A DNA stretch of 64,000 bases from Monarcha castaneiventris obscurior (lineage: Eukaryota; Chordata; Aves; Passeriformes; Monarchidae). Where the stretch lies: NCBI GenBank assembly GCA_026261815.1, contig JAMPIT010000230.1:2055501-2119500 (forward strand), read 5' to 3'. The notes beneath the pieces were generated by a model, which saw nothing but the letters and a program-made list of their open reading frames with translations, searched no databases and was not told the origin of the DNA. A program made the position numbers and the translations under genes. Below, one piece after another: positions 1 through 10,899 of the stretch; the first letter of the stretch is position 1; each line of letters opens with the position of its first letter.

Positions 1-1487
1 TTCTCACTGTGTAGGATCAAGATGAGCTTCAACCCAGTCACTGGGAGAGGAGAGAAGGAGAGTTGAATTAGATGCAAATCCAGGTCGAGTGCCATGATTC
101 ATTCCACTCTGGTTATGAGAGCAGAGAGCAGCTGCTGTCTCTTGCTTCCACAGCTGATGAGCATGGTGTGGGGTTTTTTGTTGGTTTTTTTTTTCCCTTT
201 GTTTAGTTTTGTTTAGTTCTTCTGATATGCTGGTTTAATTAGAATGTTCTTGTTTTGCCAGTAGCATTCCCTTATGCAATACTGGTTATACCAGTACAGA
301 TTTATTCCAGGAATAAACAAACCACCAAATTGCCTTTATTCCCCCCTTCTTATAATGAGGATATTTACGCACAAAAGGAATCAAGCTGGTAACTGGAAGA
401 GTTTAAATTCATGTGTCTTTTAGAGATACAACTGCAGAAGCAGCTGAGTGCTAAGAGCCTTCCAGTGCATTGGCTCTGCTTGTGATCCAACAGTGACCAG
501 TTTCTCCATCTACCTCTGGAACCAATGTGGTGTTTGTGCCCCTGGACACAAATCTACACGTTGCATGTGAGTGATTTCATTGAGCCCACAGCTGCCCATA
601 TTTGATGAGCTGAACAGCTCCCAGGCCTTGTTGACACTATTAACTAGACCTTGGGGGAAGATATTCTGTCCTGCTCTATTTTTTTTCCTGACCCTAAAAT
701 GATGCTCAGGGCACAAACCACATGCATCTTCTGAAGGGGATTCCCTTGGTGTGAGAGACTCCAGAATCACCTGGATCTTGTGCTTTCTTCACTCCCAACA
801 CAAAGAGATGGATCTGGGCAAGAAACCAAAAGATCTGAGCAGTTTGCCTGTCCAGTCAAATCTGGATAGCAGATTCTACCATCCCATTTTCATTTTAGTA
901 ATCTCAGTTAGCATTCGAAGAAAAGGGAGTTCACAGCTGCCTGTTGGAAATGGGTCTTTCCAGGAATTGTTTGGGACAGTGCTTGTTTGCATGAGCATAA
1001 ACCAGCCAAGGATTGTGCTGATGATCAAAAAGTATGGCTCATCGAGTTCCACTAACAGGGAACATTTCCTGGCACTGCTTAATTTACTATCACAGATGAA
1101 GCCAGAAATAGCAAGAACCCTATATTTTGCTCCTCTCCTGCTTACTTGGTAAAAGAGGCATGTTCTCCACTTAATATCTTTGGAGGAGCTCTTTGTATAC
1201 TTCTGATCACTTTGGTCTCTCACATGACGTAGTAGAGCATTTATCTTTTATTATCTTATACCCTTGTTTCTGTGTAGAACTCCCAAATGCAAACTGTCTG
1301 TGCAGTCAGACAAAGCCAAACTGTCCTGAAAGAAGATTCTGAGAAACCACCTTAGAAGAGCCTGCCAGCCAAGGTGTGTAATCAGTGCAGAAAAGATGCA
1401 AAGTCACAACCAGGCATTTTAAAAGCTCTCTCTTCCTTGTTAAGGGCTACTTGAACCCCTCTACATGAGGAAAACAGATACATTATG
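1..1487. other. unique sequence, no gene recognised
   Basis: No repeat, RNA gene or exon that I recognise. There is a T-rich run near 172-193. Open frames at 751-1152 (+) and 876-1223 (-) overlap each other on opposite strands, and neither shows a known domain, so I read both as chance. Confidence 0.5.
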
Positions 1488-1634
1488 CCCCATCCCTGGA
1501 AGTGTTCAAGGCCAGGTTGGATGGGGCTCTGAGCAACCTGGTCTAGTGGGAGGTGTCCCTGCCCATGGCAGAGGGGCTTGGAACAGGGTGATATTTAAGG
1601 TCCCTTGACCCAAATCATTTGATGATTCCATGGT
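1488..1634 (+). mobile_element. CR1 LINE, 3' end fragment
   Basis: The segment carries the diagnostic avian CR1 3' tail: a 'GTTCAAGGCCAGGTTGGATG' stretch, then 'CAACCTGGTCTAGTGG', 'GTGTCCCTGCCCATGGCA' and a degraded 'TTTAAGGTCCCTT' block. It ends in the ATTC-type octamer tail ('TGATGATTCCATGG'). CR1 is the dominant bird LINE, and its copies are normally truncated at the 5' end, as here (about 145 bp against several kb for a full element). It shares its tail type with the copies at 41036 and 42040. No coding part remains. Confidence 0.93.
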
Positions 1635-4600
1635 ATTCAAGGTTTCAGCCAGCTTTTGGGCCTGCTAGTCTTGTCTGAAACCTCCATGGCCATGGGAAAG
1701 TCATGCCTTGGAAACCAAGTGATGGACCAGGAAACTGAGAGCAAAGGTGGTGTGGGACTGACTGTTCTTCTTGAATGATCTTTTCCCACTAATATGGAAA
1801 AAAGCCTTCCATCCATCTGTCAGTGCTTCAAGCTGTGGAGGACTTGTTTCTAAGTCGCCGTGTCCAGTGACAGATTCACAGCATGTGATCACTTTTAAAA
1901 GGCTTTGCGGATGATTTTAGCAGCCAAAATGTGCCCGTTGTTCCAGTAAAATAACCTTCTTCATTTCCAGCCAAAGCCTTTTATTTCTCTACAAATATTG
2001 ACAGGAAGGGTGACTCAAAAGATAACTGTATCCAGCACTGTTCGCCGCAGCGTTGCTGCTCTGGATCCCACTGTGGTCACTCCTCACCATCATGTTCTTG
2101 TTATGCTTGCAAGAAAAATGTGGTGAGCCAAGCACGATTCCTACAGGCAATCCCATTATCTGTAAGCCAGGAGTTGATGCTACACTAAAGGGCCCTCTGA
2201 ATTTGCTTCATCTGGATATGCTGGGGTTTTGACCTCAGAAAAATACAAATAAACTTGGGAGGAGAGGACAGTTCTGTTGTTAAAGCTGGAGTGTGTGTCA
2301 GCTCCTCTTTCCTTCCTGCACAGCGTGGGGCAGATCCCAGTCCTGTCTCCAGTGGGCTTTGAGCCACCGGCACAGCGGAGCAGTTCCAAGAGGAGAGGCT
2401 GAAGGGACGGACACCTGTAGGACAAGTCGTGCTGGCAGAGAGGACATGCTTGTTAAATACTTCCTTGAAAGTCAGAGCTGCAATTAACTGGCACTTTTCA
2501 AGTAAAAAATTTAGCAGATAATCCCCATCCAGGCACAGTGTGGATGTGATTGCCGCGACAGGACACTCCAGAAATGAGAAGAGCCCTTTGTCTGTGCAAA
2601 GAGCATTTCTGCACAATTCTGGCTGTTGGGATGAAGATGGCTGCCCCCTTCCCCTGTGGTTTTGGAGGAGAATTTAAATAGACTACTTTTCAAGATGGGG
2701 CTGTACTCTCCTTTCCCCTCCCCCTCTTCCCACTGATGTTTTTAGCTCTAAGTCTCGGGGCTGCAAGAGGTGACAGTTGCATTTTGTGGCCAAACAGCTT
2801 CCCTCTTTCAAACAAGGCAACTTTTGAAAACAAAGCCCAGCAGGAAAAAGTTGACAAAACCAAATGCACTTTTCATGGGGGCTCTTATGTGACCACTGCT
2901 GCTTTTTTGCTTCACCTTTGACAAGACACAAATAATTTTGACTCTAGCAAAGACCCCAGCCATAGTTATGCAGAGTAGTCCTCTCACTTGCTTGCTTTGC
3001 TTTCTTATTTAGAAAAGGAAAAGGAGTGTGTGAGAGGCTGAAAATACTAATTTTCCAAGTGGCCTTGTGCAAGGTGTATTTGAATACCAAACATGATCTG
3101 TAGATCTTGAACTGATGAAATATTTAGTAGTTCTTTGTGACATTGATTCAACGTCTTTTTAAGACTGGAAAAGATGGTTCTTGCCAGACCCCCATGCAAC
3201 ACAGGGAAGAGGTTTATGGTCCAGGGCCACTTTGTGTCTGGTTTTTATCGTCTGATTGAACTACAACATTTTCTGTTAGAACATGCTCAGTCTTCATTTA
3301 ATATCCCTGGATGATGGAGAATCCACTGTATCCATAGATATGTTGTTGCAATGGTTCATTACCTTTGCTATCAGAAGGTGTGTACCTCATTTCTAGCCTG
3401 AATTGGTGGGATTCATCTTACCTAAATTTGGGTGTTTACAGTGTAGATATCCACAGCTGAACTGGTTGCCTCAGAGTCCTTTCAGATTCAAAGGGGAAAG
3501 AAAGCACTTGGTCATGGTTTCCATCTTCCCCATTTTGTCTGTGTGGGAGAAATCTCACTCTTGGCTGGGGATCTATTGGCAATACCAGGGCCTGGAGTAA
3601 CTAAACTGAGATGTGGTTGTCTACACTTAGAAAAATGCTGTCTGACACATCTACCTAACGTCTGGCTGCTGCCAGCTCTTTCTCTAGTGTTCACCTGCAG
3701 CCCCCACACAGAAGGAGAAGGGACACCCAAGTCACTTTTTACTGTCTTGGATGAATGGAAGGGATTGATATCAATTAGTATTTTCCAGTTTTCTTATCAC
3801 TGGAGTTTTTCTCTAAGCTCTTGCCAGAAACAGCCTCTGCCAAGAGAAGGTTCCCAGATCAGTGCTGCTCGTGCACAGGTAGGGCCATGCTCACTGCTGT
3901 ACACCCTGTCAGATCTTTCCCCCTTTTTACGCACCCAGAGTTAATATTTGCTTTCTGAGCAGTGCACAGCCCTGGGAATTCATTCTGCTTCCACATCATC
4001 TGGGGAAGTTGTGATCACCTATGTCCCTTTCAGACAAGTCACCCCTGATCTGCCAGCACAGCGTCTACTGACCCTGCACAGAATTGTTCCCGTGAGCCAC
4101 AGTGGGCCACAAGCTCTTCATTTGTCAATTTAATTACCTGCTCCTCTCTCCCTGTTTCATCTGTTTGTTTAATGTTTTTAACACAGGCTATCTGGAGTGA
4201 TTTCATTTTCATTTTTTATTGCATTCTTGCTAAAGCCACCAAGAGCATGGACCCAAAGAAGTGTCCCATCTTCTACAATTAGTTCTAGGGGGTGAGAATC
4301 CCCCAATTTAAATAAATTACTGTGTTGTATTATAAACTGCTTCCCTAGTTTAACAGGATTATGCTGACTGCATGGGTTTGGGTGACCTGCAGCTCAACTC
4401 TGCACAGGTTGAAGAGATTTTTGCTGCTTGTTTTGAAGAGATCTTCTGCTCCCTCCATTTGATGCCCCCTAATTCTTGTATTGGAAAAAAACCCACGATT
4501 GTACTTTTATTGACATTTTACTGCTTCTTGGCAAGACAAGGACAGGAGGAAGGACTTGATTGCGAAATGGATTTGATAAGTTCATGCCTTCTGCCAGCTT

Positions 4601-6097
4601 TGAGGGCTCAAAGAGGAGACCAGCAATGGAAGGATTAGCACACACCCTCCCCTTCCCACCACAGCCTGTACCCCTTGTGCAGATATTTTCACCAGGGTGG
4701 GTGCCATATCTAATCACACTTCCACCAGGCCAGGTTGTTTTGACAGAAAGACTCATATGAAGCAACAAAAGCTACTCAGTGAGAAAAGAAAAAAGGCTTT
4801 TCATGGTCCCCACACTGAGTATCTGCTGTGCAGCACACACACTCCCTCCTCAACCACAGATCCTATCAGGCTGGGCTGAGAGGTGCCTCGCTGTTCTTCT
4901 CTATCAGCAATGCACATGCAGCAGTTTTGGAGTTTATAGACTACTTTATTTTTGGTAAGTCATCTCCAGATCTCTGCACTGCAAAAGGTCACAAATTCCT
5001 GACTCTTAATAAGAAACATGGCAGCAAATATTACTGTGCAAAGGAGCAGAAAGCTCCAACAGCTCTGGCGTGCTGTGCCAAATGGGGAAGATGTTCTGGA
5101 ACCATGGATGTCCTGCTGGCAGTCAAGGTCATTTCCTCTCCAAGGATGGGATATGCAACAAAATCCAGAGAAATTCATTGGCTCCAACCTGGCTGACTAC
5201 AAGGGCTCATGACTTTCTGCACACAAGAGTCATGACAAGTGATTGGTGTGGTCAATGCTAAGAAATAGCTTCTACAATCAGATTTGAGCCTACTGGAATC
5301 TTCTCCATCTCCAGGCATTCCTGCCCAGGCATCGTGGGCATCTACACTTGGCATTCCATCATCCTAAAATTAAAGAAAGAAATGGAGGTCTGGCAACTGG
5401 AAAGTTTTGGATCTCAACTCCATCCTCAAAAATTTTGACCTCTGCCTCCATTCTGTGTGGCTGTTTTGTTACATTCAGGCCAAATGAGGAGGAAAAGTGG
5501 GTTTATTTCTGCAACATCCTCTTCTCTGCTTTCCATGGTCCCTGTTTGTGTATTCCCTTGCAACCAGGACAGACAAAGCTTGGGGAAAGGAGAACCTCTT
5601 CAAAATTTGGCTAGACAGGTGAAACTCAGCATGTAGGTCCTCCCTGTGCCTGCGAGAGGAGAGGAGTGAGGATTTAAACACCTCTGTGCCAAAGCCAGTC
5701 CCACGAGTGTCCTGTCTGGAAATACCAGCCCAACATGTGGTCTCCCAGACTGTAGCTCCTGTGGGAATCTCAAAAGCACCAGCAAAAGGAACACGAAAGA
5801 AACATCTAAACAGCCTTTTTTTCAAAGCCAGGCAGAATGATGGTCTCCTGTCCTGTTTGATGTGACTTCCCAGCTACTGCTCCCTGCCCCTGCAGTGTGC
5901 ATTCCCCTGTGGGCTGTCAGATCAGACTAGATGATGCCTAGAGGCAGGAGGGGGAGAAAAGAGAAACAAAGAAAGAATTTCACCGCCCAGCTCATGATAT
6001 CCTCGCACCAGGGCAGGGGGTTCGTGCCAGGTACTGTGCTGCTCCTGCAGGAACCAAGCTGTGGCCCCAGCCAGCAGCAAACCTTAAACAACGGCAC
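1635..6097. other. unique sequence, no gene recognised
   Basis: About 4.5 kb of mid-GC sequence without recognisable repeats. Open frames such as 2185-2616 (-) and 3543-3944 (+) have no known domain and are matched by overlapping frames on the other strand. No CpG-rich promoter is seen until the far right edge. Confidence 0.5.
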
Positions 6098-6580
6098 AAG
6101 CCCATCACCTCTGAGTCGGTGTTCGAATCAGAGCACGAGTGGGGAGCTGGCAGAGAGCGGGGCGGGCGTCAGATAATTTATGGGCGAGGTCTTCAAAAGA
6201 GCTCTGTTCCCACTGGGGACAATGGGAGCTACCGGGGGCTCGGCGTGCACTTACCACTCCGGTCACGTCAGCACCAAGCCCCCGGTTCGGTGTGTGAAGA
6301 ATACCCTTCAGTGTGACACTGACCCCTAAAACAAATAGAGTATTGCGGCGCGCTGATGGCCCATTCATCACCGGGTGACAATGGAGCCGGGCCCGTGAGC
6401 GAACAGCGCTGCATTCAGGGCGGAGCGGAGCGGCTCCGGGGCGCTCGGCGGTACCAGCCCCGTGCCGCTCCTGCCCCCGGCCCGCCGGGAGCCCTCCGGC
6501 AGCCTCCGGGTGCCGCAGCACCGCGGCGAAATCCTGCTTTGCAGCGCATGGAGGGGCTGGGCTGCAGGGTGGGATAGCTG
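6098..6580. promoter_or_regulatory. CpG-rich island-like segment, candidate promoter or enhancer
   Basis: The block is clearly richer in GC and CpG than its flanks, above all at 6345-6550 (for example GCGGCGCGC, GGGGCGCTCGGCGG, GCACCGCGGCG). Sites visible inside it are a CRE/E-box-like TCACGTCA at 6263-6270, an 11 bp inverted repeat TCACCGGGTGA at 6368-6378 next to a SOX-like ACAATGG, and a HOX/CDX-like ATAATTTATGG near 6174. Open frames cross it on both strands, but none has a domain I know, so I do not call a first exon. A CpG island promoter of an unannotated transcript is possible. A GC-rich patch without function is the alternative. Confidence 0.4.
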
Positions 6581-6793
6581 GAGACAGCCAGGGAGGGCCA
6601 GGGGTGGGAATGGTGGGCAGGTCCAGGATGTATTCTCACCCCGGAGTGTCTCGCTTTGCAAGAGGTGCCTTCTCACTCTGGGCTGGGACAAGGGGCTGCC
6701 CCACAGGAGAAAAGATGCCTGAGGGGTCTGGATAGGGTCCTCTTCTGTGAAGTGGTGGAGGAGACCAAGAACCGGGAGCATAATACAGCTGTG
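6581..6793. other. short unique spacer before the LTR
   Basis: Purine-rich unique sequence between the CpG-rich block and the LTR insertion. Nothing recognisable. Confidence 0.5.
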
Positions 6794-7049
6794 GTGATGA
6801 TGCCTTAGGTTTTAACTTTTATATTTTATAATTTCTGTACTGCTCAGTGTGTAACTCTGAAGTTCCTTGTAGCCTGTAATTTCTGCTCTCTCGTGCTGGG
6901 CAGACATAACAAAGGCTCTTCAGGCTTTGTCTTCAAGGACAGCCAGGCTCTTCTAGGCCCAAAATGTGTAAACCGAAGACTCTAAGGGGTGCAAGCTGAG
7001 GGGAATTACATCATTGAACTGGGGCTTTAATTGGAGAATTAACCGTGGT

Positions 7050-7075
7050 ATGCAAATGAACCAAACCTATAAAGG
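7050..7075 (+). promoter_or_regulatory. LTR core promoter: octamer plus TATA box
   Basis: A perfect OCT-factor octamer ATGCAAAT (7050-7057) lies 10 bp upstream of TATAAAGG (7068-7075). Transcription would be expected to start about 25-30 bp downstream, near 7095-7105. The motifs are directly visible. Activity is inferred. Confidence 0.55.
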
Positions 7076-7164
7076 TGTGAGGAACTCGTGACCTGGGGTC
7101 CATCTTGGGGTCCATTTTTGGAAGCAGCCTCTGGCTCCCCAGGGTGTACCTTGAAGGCCCTTCA

Positions 7165-7170
7165 AATAAA
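7165..7170 (+). terminator. LTR polyadenylation signal
   Basis: AATAAA lies about 90 bp downstream of the LTR TATA box. This is the expected place for the R-region poly(A) signal. It is conserved in the second LTR copy at 37924-37929. Confidence 0.6.
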
Positions 7171-7237
7171 CACCTATCTTTTTTCCCTTACTCTTGTCTA
7201 GTCTCTGTTTCTAGGTGGCTGGAGACGGCATCAGTGA

Positions 7238-10129
7238 TGGAGAAGCAGGGTAGGGAGATGGGCATGAAGTCTTGCTGGCTATGCTGTGTCATTGAGGGGT
7301 AGGCATCTGCACACAGACCCTAAGAGGGGTGCTAGAACCTCACTAGCTTCTTGTGGCTTCTCTTCTGTGCTCATCAGCTCCAGGATAAATATTCTCCAGC
7401 TGTTTCTGCTGCCCCCAGCTCTCTGTTGTTGTTCCCGTGCATAAGGACAGAAGAGATGGCAGGTGGCAGGAGAAAATCACAAGGTCAGGCTTCAGAGCAA
7501 TGTGCAGGGGCCATTTGATGACCCTCTATGGGACACCAGTCTACAGGAAGGCTTTCTTCCCCATCCCTGAGCCAGGCTGGGCTGATCATTAAAGCATGAA
7601 GGTGCTCACTTAGTTGGGTTTTTTTTTCATTCACATCCTCCATCAATGGTTAATTTCTCCTGAATGAGCTTTGGACTGTCTGGTGATTGCATTTGCTGGT
7701 CACGTCCCTGGATCACAAAAGCAATCACAGTTCTACATATGTTCCTCACAAGGACGTCTGCAAATGACCAAAGTGAATACATGGGGAGTCATTCCCACGT
7801 CCAGATCGCAGCATGAAGAGTGCAATTACAGAGATTCCTCGAAAAAACTGCCTGTGTATGTACAGATGTGTACATTCACACTTTTAACAAGCCTGGTCTT
7901 ATCTAGGCAGGCATCAGGGCTGAGAGAAACACTCCTACACATTTTCAGAGGGAGTTTCAGGGATTAATTCTGCCAAGGACTTGCCTCTCGGAGAAAGTGG
8001 TCTTGTGCCGGTGCCTGAAAGATTGTAATGTGCAACATTATCTTTCAACAGACATCTGTGTTAACAAGTGAAATGAAATGATGGCACATTAAAAACTTTA
8101 CTGCGCTGTTGCAAAACACTTGCCAAAAACCCTCTGAGCTGCTGCTGTAGGTTACTCTGAATCGTGCCTGAAAATAGCATATCCAGCATTACTTGGAAGC
8201 AGGCACACGGTCGCTAGCAAATCTAATTATCTCCTGGGAAATAAAGCACCAGTGCCTGTGTGAAAGGCTCAGAGGTGAGCGTAGGCATTGTCCCACCATT
8301 CAGGGGAATGATATGTGGATTTGTGATTCCTGCTGGTCGTGGAATCACAGCGCCCTTGCCAAGTGTGCAGTTGTCTGATCATGTGAAGATCACCCACCTA
8401 GCACTGGCTTGGCCTGCGAGGGATCTCAGATAAAGCAAGCAAGGGCGACACTGTGAGAATTCATGTCCTGATTTCCCAGCTCACTGCTCAGAGAGGGACA
8501 GCATTAGGAGGGTGAAATGGCTCATCTGGCCGAACGTTGTTGTTTCAACACCTCTGATACCAGGGGGTGCAATTTACATCTTCCTTCTCCTCTGAGTTGT
8601 CCCTGGAAGGTGTCTGTCTGTCCCCAGGGTGGCAGAGGGGGGCTGGTGCCGTGCTCAGCCAGCTGGAGGGTAGGACACAGGGTTAAAGGGGGATCTCCTA
8701 CACAGGTGGAGCAGCATCACTGTGGCTGCTCAGGCACTGCAGCAAAGCCTGGATGGTGAGCATTGAGTTAGGGACCAAAAACATGGCCTCTATTCTGGAA
8801 ATCTCTCTGGAAATCTCTTTCCCTGGGAATACCACAGGGAAAGCTACAAGGGATGGGAGATGAGAGCCAAGGGTTTACAGGAGACCTGTGATGTTTTGGA
8901 GCAGCAGCTGGAGACCAGAGAGGATGTGTAGAGCACCCGAAGGGACAGTGCACCACGATACATAAGAACTGAGTCTGGCCACAGCTATCATAGAAGACAC
9001 AAGGGGAAATCAGCTCAGAGGTTATGACATTTGCATGAAGATGTCTACCAGGCTGTGGAGAACTAGGAAAGAAGATTCTGGAGACATTGGAAATACTCGA
9101 TGGCGTCCCACCCGAATGGGATGAAATGACATGGGGTTCTTGTGGCTGGCAGCTGAATCTCACCTCACATCAGGTGACCTCAAAGATGGCTTCACCACAG
9201 GCAGGTGTTTACCCCAGGAACCTGAACAGCACCCTGGAGTCTCAGCTGTATTAACTGGCTCTTTCTCCACTGCAAGGGCTGTTTAGACACCAGACACATA
9301 CCAATAAGTGCTTAAATTGAATCTGCAGTTATCTTAATCTCAGGGAGCTCCTGTTGGTCCCAGCAGCATGAAGAACTGTGAGACAGACCTGCAGAGGTGG
9401 TCACAGCACTGGGGAGGACACAGTCTCTGGGAGAAGTGATTTTCATTGGGAGGCTGGTGAACAGCATGTGCTGAACTCTTCACTCCCCTCGCAGGCATAT
9501 CCCAGAGAGTTACAAACACAAACCACTGGGAAGGTCCCCAGCTTACTTCATCCCTTCAACATCCTGTGTGAGAACCACACATCGTCCAACACTGGCCAAA
9601 ATGTTATTTCTCAGGATTATTTATTCTCAGGACTTTTTTTTCCAGGATTGTTTCTTGAGGATTTTTTTTGATAGACCATGCTAAGAATAACTTTAGTGGG
9701 AAAGATGTGGTTTGGCTGAGTGAAAAGGCAGCCCCCTGTCTGTCAAAGTTTTGCTATCAATGCCAGAGAGGTTTATTAGCATTTGATCACTTAATACGTG
9801 TGAAGCCCCCCAAAAAGTGAGCAAGGCTTGGTAATATGGTGGAGAGCAACACTGTCACTGTGGGCAGTATTCAATATTTTGTACTTTTGTAAAATTCAAA
9901 GTACCATCAGAAGCTCTCTGACTTGAGTCTGGGAGTTGCTGCAATCTGAACTATCAGCTGTGAGATTGCCAGTGCTCTGTTTTTTTCCTCTGTGCCATGT
10001 TCCAGGCTCATTCTCAGGGAACGTTGTGTCGGGACCATCTCCTGGTCTCTGCTCTATTTCACATTAGCAAAGCCATGCCTTCAAACTTAATCCCTTGACC
10101 AAATTTCTTGAGCCCTCCTATTTTTTTTT
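7238..10129. other. unique sequence, no gene recognised
   Basis: About 2.9 kb of unique sequence. The part around 8090-8260, with TCTAATTATC and GCTAGCAAAT, reads somewhat like non-coding conserved DNA but carries no clear motif cluster. No exon, repeat or RNA is recognised. Confidence 0.45.
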
Positions 10130-10420
10130 GCCTGAGCGCCAATGGCTCAGTTTAACCTTTTGCAATAATGCAACACTCCCTGGGATAATGCCTGAAGTCT
10201 CTGCCTGGTTAGCAATTATTTAAATACTCTGTTATGAATAGGATCAAAGCCTTCTCTTATTGAAACACTCCATTCCCGATGCCAGAAGTTGTCACCGCAT
10301 GACAAATGGATTGCCTGCTCTCTTCTCACGAGTGTGCTCTCACCAGACAGGGCTGGGCAGCCTGTGGGATGGGGGAGTTTAATTAATAACAATATTTAAT
10401 TTCTACAATGGAGCACTTAG
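10130..10420. promoter_or_regulatory. candidate non-coding regulatory block (AT-rich)
   Basis: AT-rich, CpG-poor sequence without repeats. It contains a near-palindromic C/EBP-like TTGCAATAATGCAA at 10160-10173 and a homeodomain-type TTTAATTAATAAC near 10379. It directly precedes the GC-rich block with the X-box. Calling it regulatory is inference from motifs and position. Confidence 0.3.
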
Positions 10421-10439
10421 GGGAGGATGAATATTGCAG

Positions 10440-10570
10440 CAGCTGTGATGTGCCTGCCTCCGGTGCCCGGCCAAAAGCACGGGGAGCGAGCGGCTCCATC
10501 AGCAGAAAGCTCGGCCGCGTGCCCCGCGTCTGCCGGCTCCCGGAGTTCCAGGGAATATTTCAGCCAGGAC
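10440..10570. other. small CpG-rich patch
   Basis: CpG dinucleotides are dense here (GCACGGGGAGCGAGCGG, CTCGGCCGCGTGCCCCGCG), unlike the AT-rich flanks. Together with the X-box/CRE 100 bp downstream, this could be one small promoter-like unit. Confidence 0.4.
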
Positions 10571-10573
10571 AGT

Positions 10574-10610
10574 TTTTATTTATTTATTTATTCATTTATT
10601 TATTTATTTT
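10574..10610 (+). repeat. (TTTA)n microsatellite
   Basis: About nine TTTA units with one ATTC interruption, between the CpG-rich patch and the X-box/CRE site. It accounts for the poly-(LFIY) open frames that cross it. Confidence 0.9.
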
Positions 10611-10658
10611 CCCCTCAGTTACTGAGCAGCACAAGTGTCATCGTTCCTCCAACTGATA

Positions 10659-10682
10659 GTAGCTATGGAAACCGTGACATCA
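10659..10682 (+). promoter_or_regulatory. RFX X-box followed by CRE-like site
   Basis: GTAGCTATGGAAAC (10659-10672) fits the full 14 bp RFX X-box consensus GTHNYYATRRNAAC at every position. Two bases later follows TGACATCA (10675-10682), one mismatch from the palindromic CRE TGACGTCA. X-boxes control cilia genes and, as an X1-X2 pair, MHC class II genes. No Y/CCAAT box is seen downstream, so the MHC class II arrangement is not complete. Binding is inferred. Confidence 0.5.
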
Positions 10683-10726
10683 CCGCCGACATAGCGATAC
10701 ATAAAAATTCAAGCGGCTGGGGACCG

Positions 10727-10738
10727 GTTGCTAGGAGA
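10727..10738 (-). promoter_or_regulatory. second RFX-like half-site
   Basis: Read on the minus strand this is CCTAGCAACC, the typical RFX half-site core, 55 bp from the complete X-box. On its own it would be weak evidence. Its nearness to the full site raises it. Confidence 0.4.
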
Positions 10739-10856
10739 GCTCCGCTCGGGAAAGTCATCGGGCAGGCAGCCAAGGGACGGGAGTCTGCTGAACATGTTGT
10801 ACTTCACCCTGGTGATTTTACCCTCCTCCCACTATTTTCTCTTTCACATGCAAAGC

Positions 10857-10899
10857 TTTTTTTTTTTTCTCCCCCCCCTCTTTTTTTTTTTTTTTTCCC
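10857..10899 (+). repeat. poly-T/poly-C low-complexity tract
   Basis: T12, then CTC8 and T16-type runs. No CR1 or other element is attached, so it is not the A-tail of a retrotransposon that I can recognise. Confidence 0.85.

Larger units (their letters stand above)
6798..7233 (+). mobile_element. solo LTR of an endogenous retrovirus (copy 1 of 2)
   Basis: A 436 bp segment bounded by a perfect 7 bp terminal inverted repeat, TGATGCC...GGCATCA, and flanked by a 4 bp target-site duplication GTGA (6794-6797 and 7234-7237). A second copy in the same orientation lies at 37563-37992. By eye the two are more than 90% identical over their length. The LTR contains an octamer ATGCAAAT (7050-7057), a TATAAAGG box (7068-7075) and an AATAAA signal (7165-7170), which fits a U3-R-U5 layout. 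No internal retroviral sequence is attached, so it is a solo LTR left by LTR-LTR recombination. A 4 bp duplication is usual for class I (gammaretrovirus-like) elements, so I infer ERV1 type. I cannot name the family. Confidence 0.85.

Noticed and set aside
6110..6135. tRNA-like T-loop motif GTTCGAATC
   Set aside because: No matching A box, anticodon stem or acceptor pairing upstream, so it is not a tRNA gene.
10640..10800. MHC class II type S-X-Y promoter
   Set aside because: X and X2-like boxes are present, but no Y/CCAAT box follows at the proper spacing and no class II exon is near. Kept only as an RFX/CRE site.
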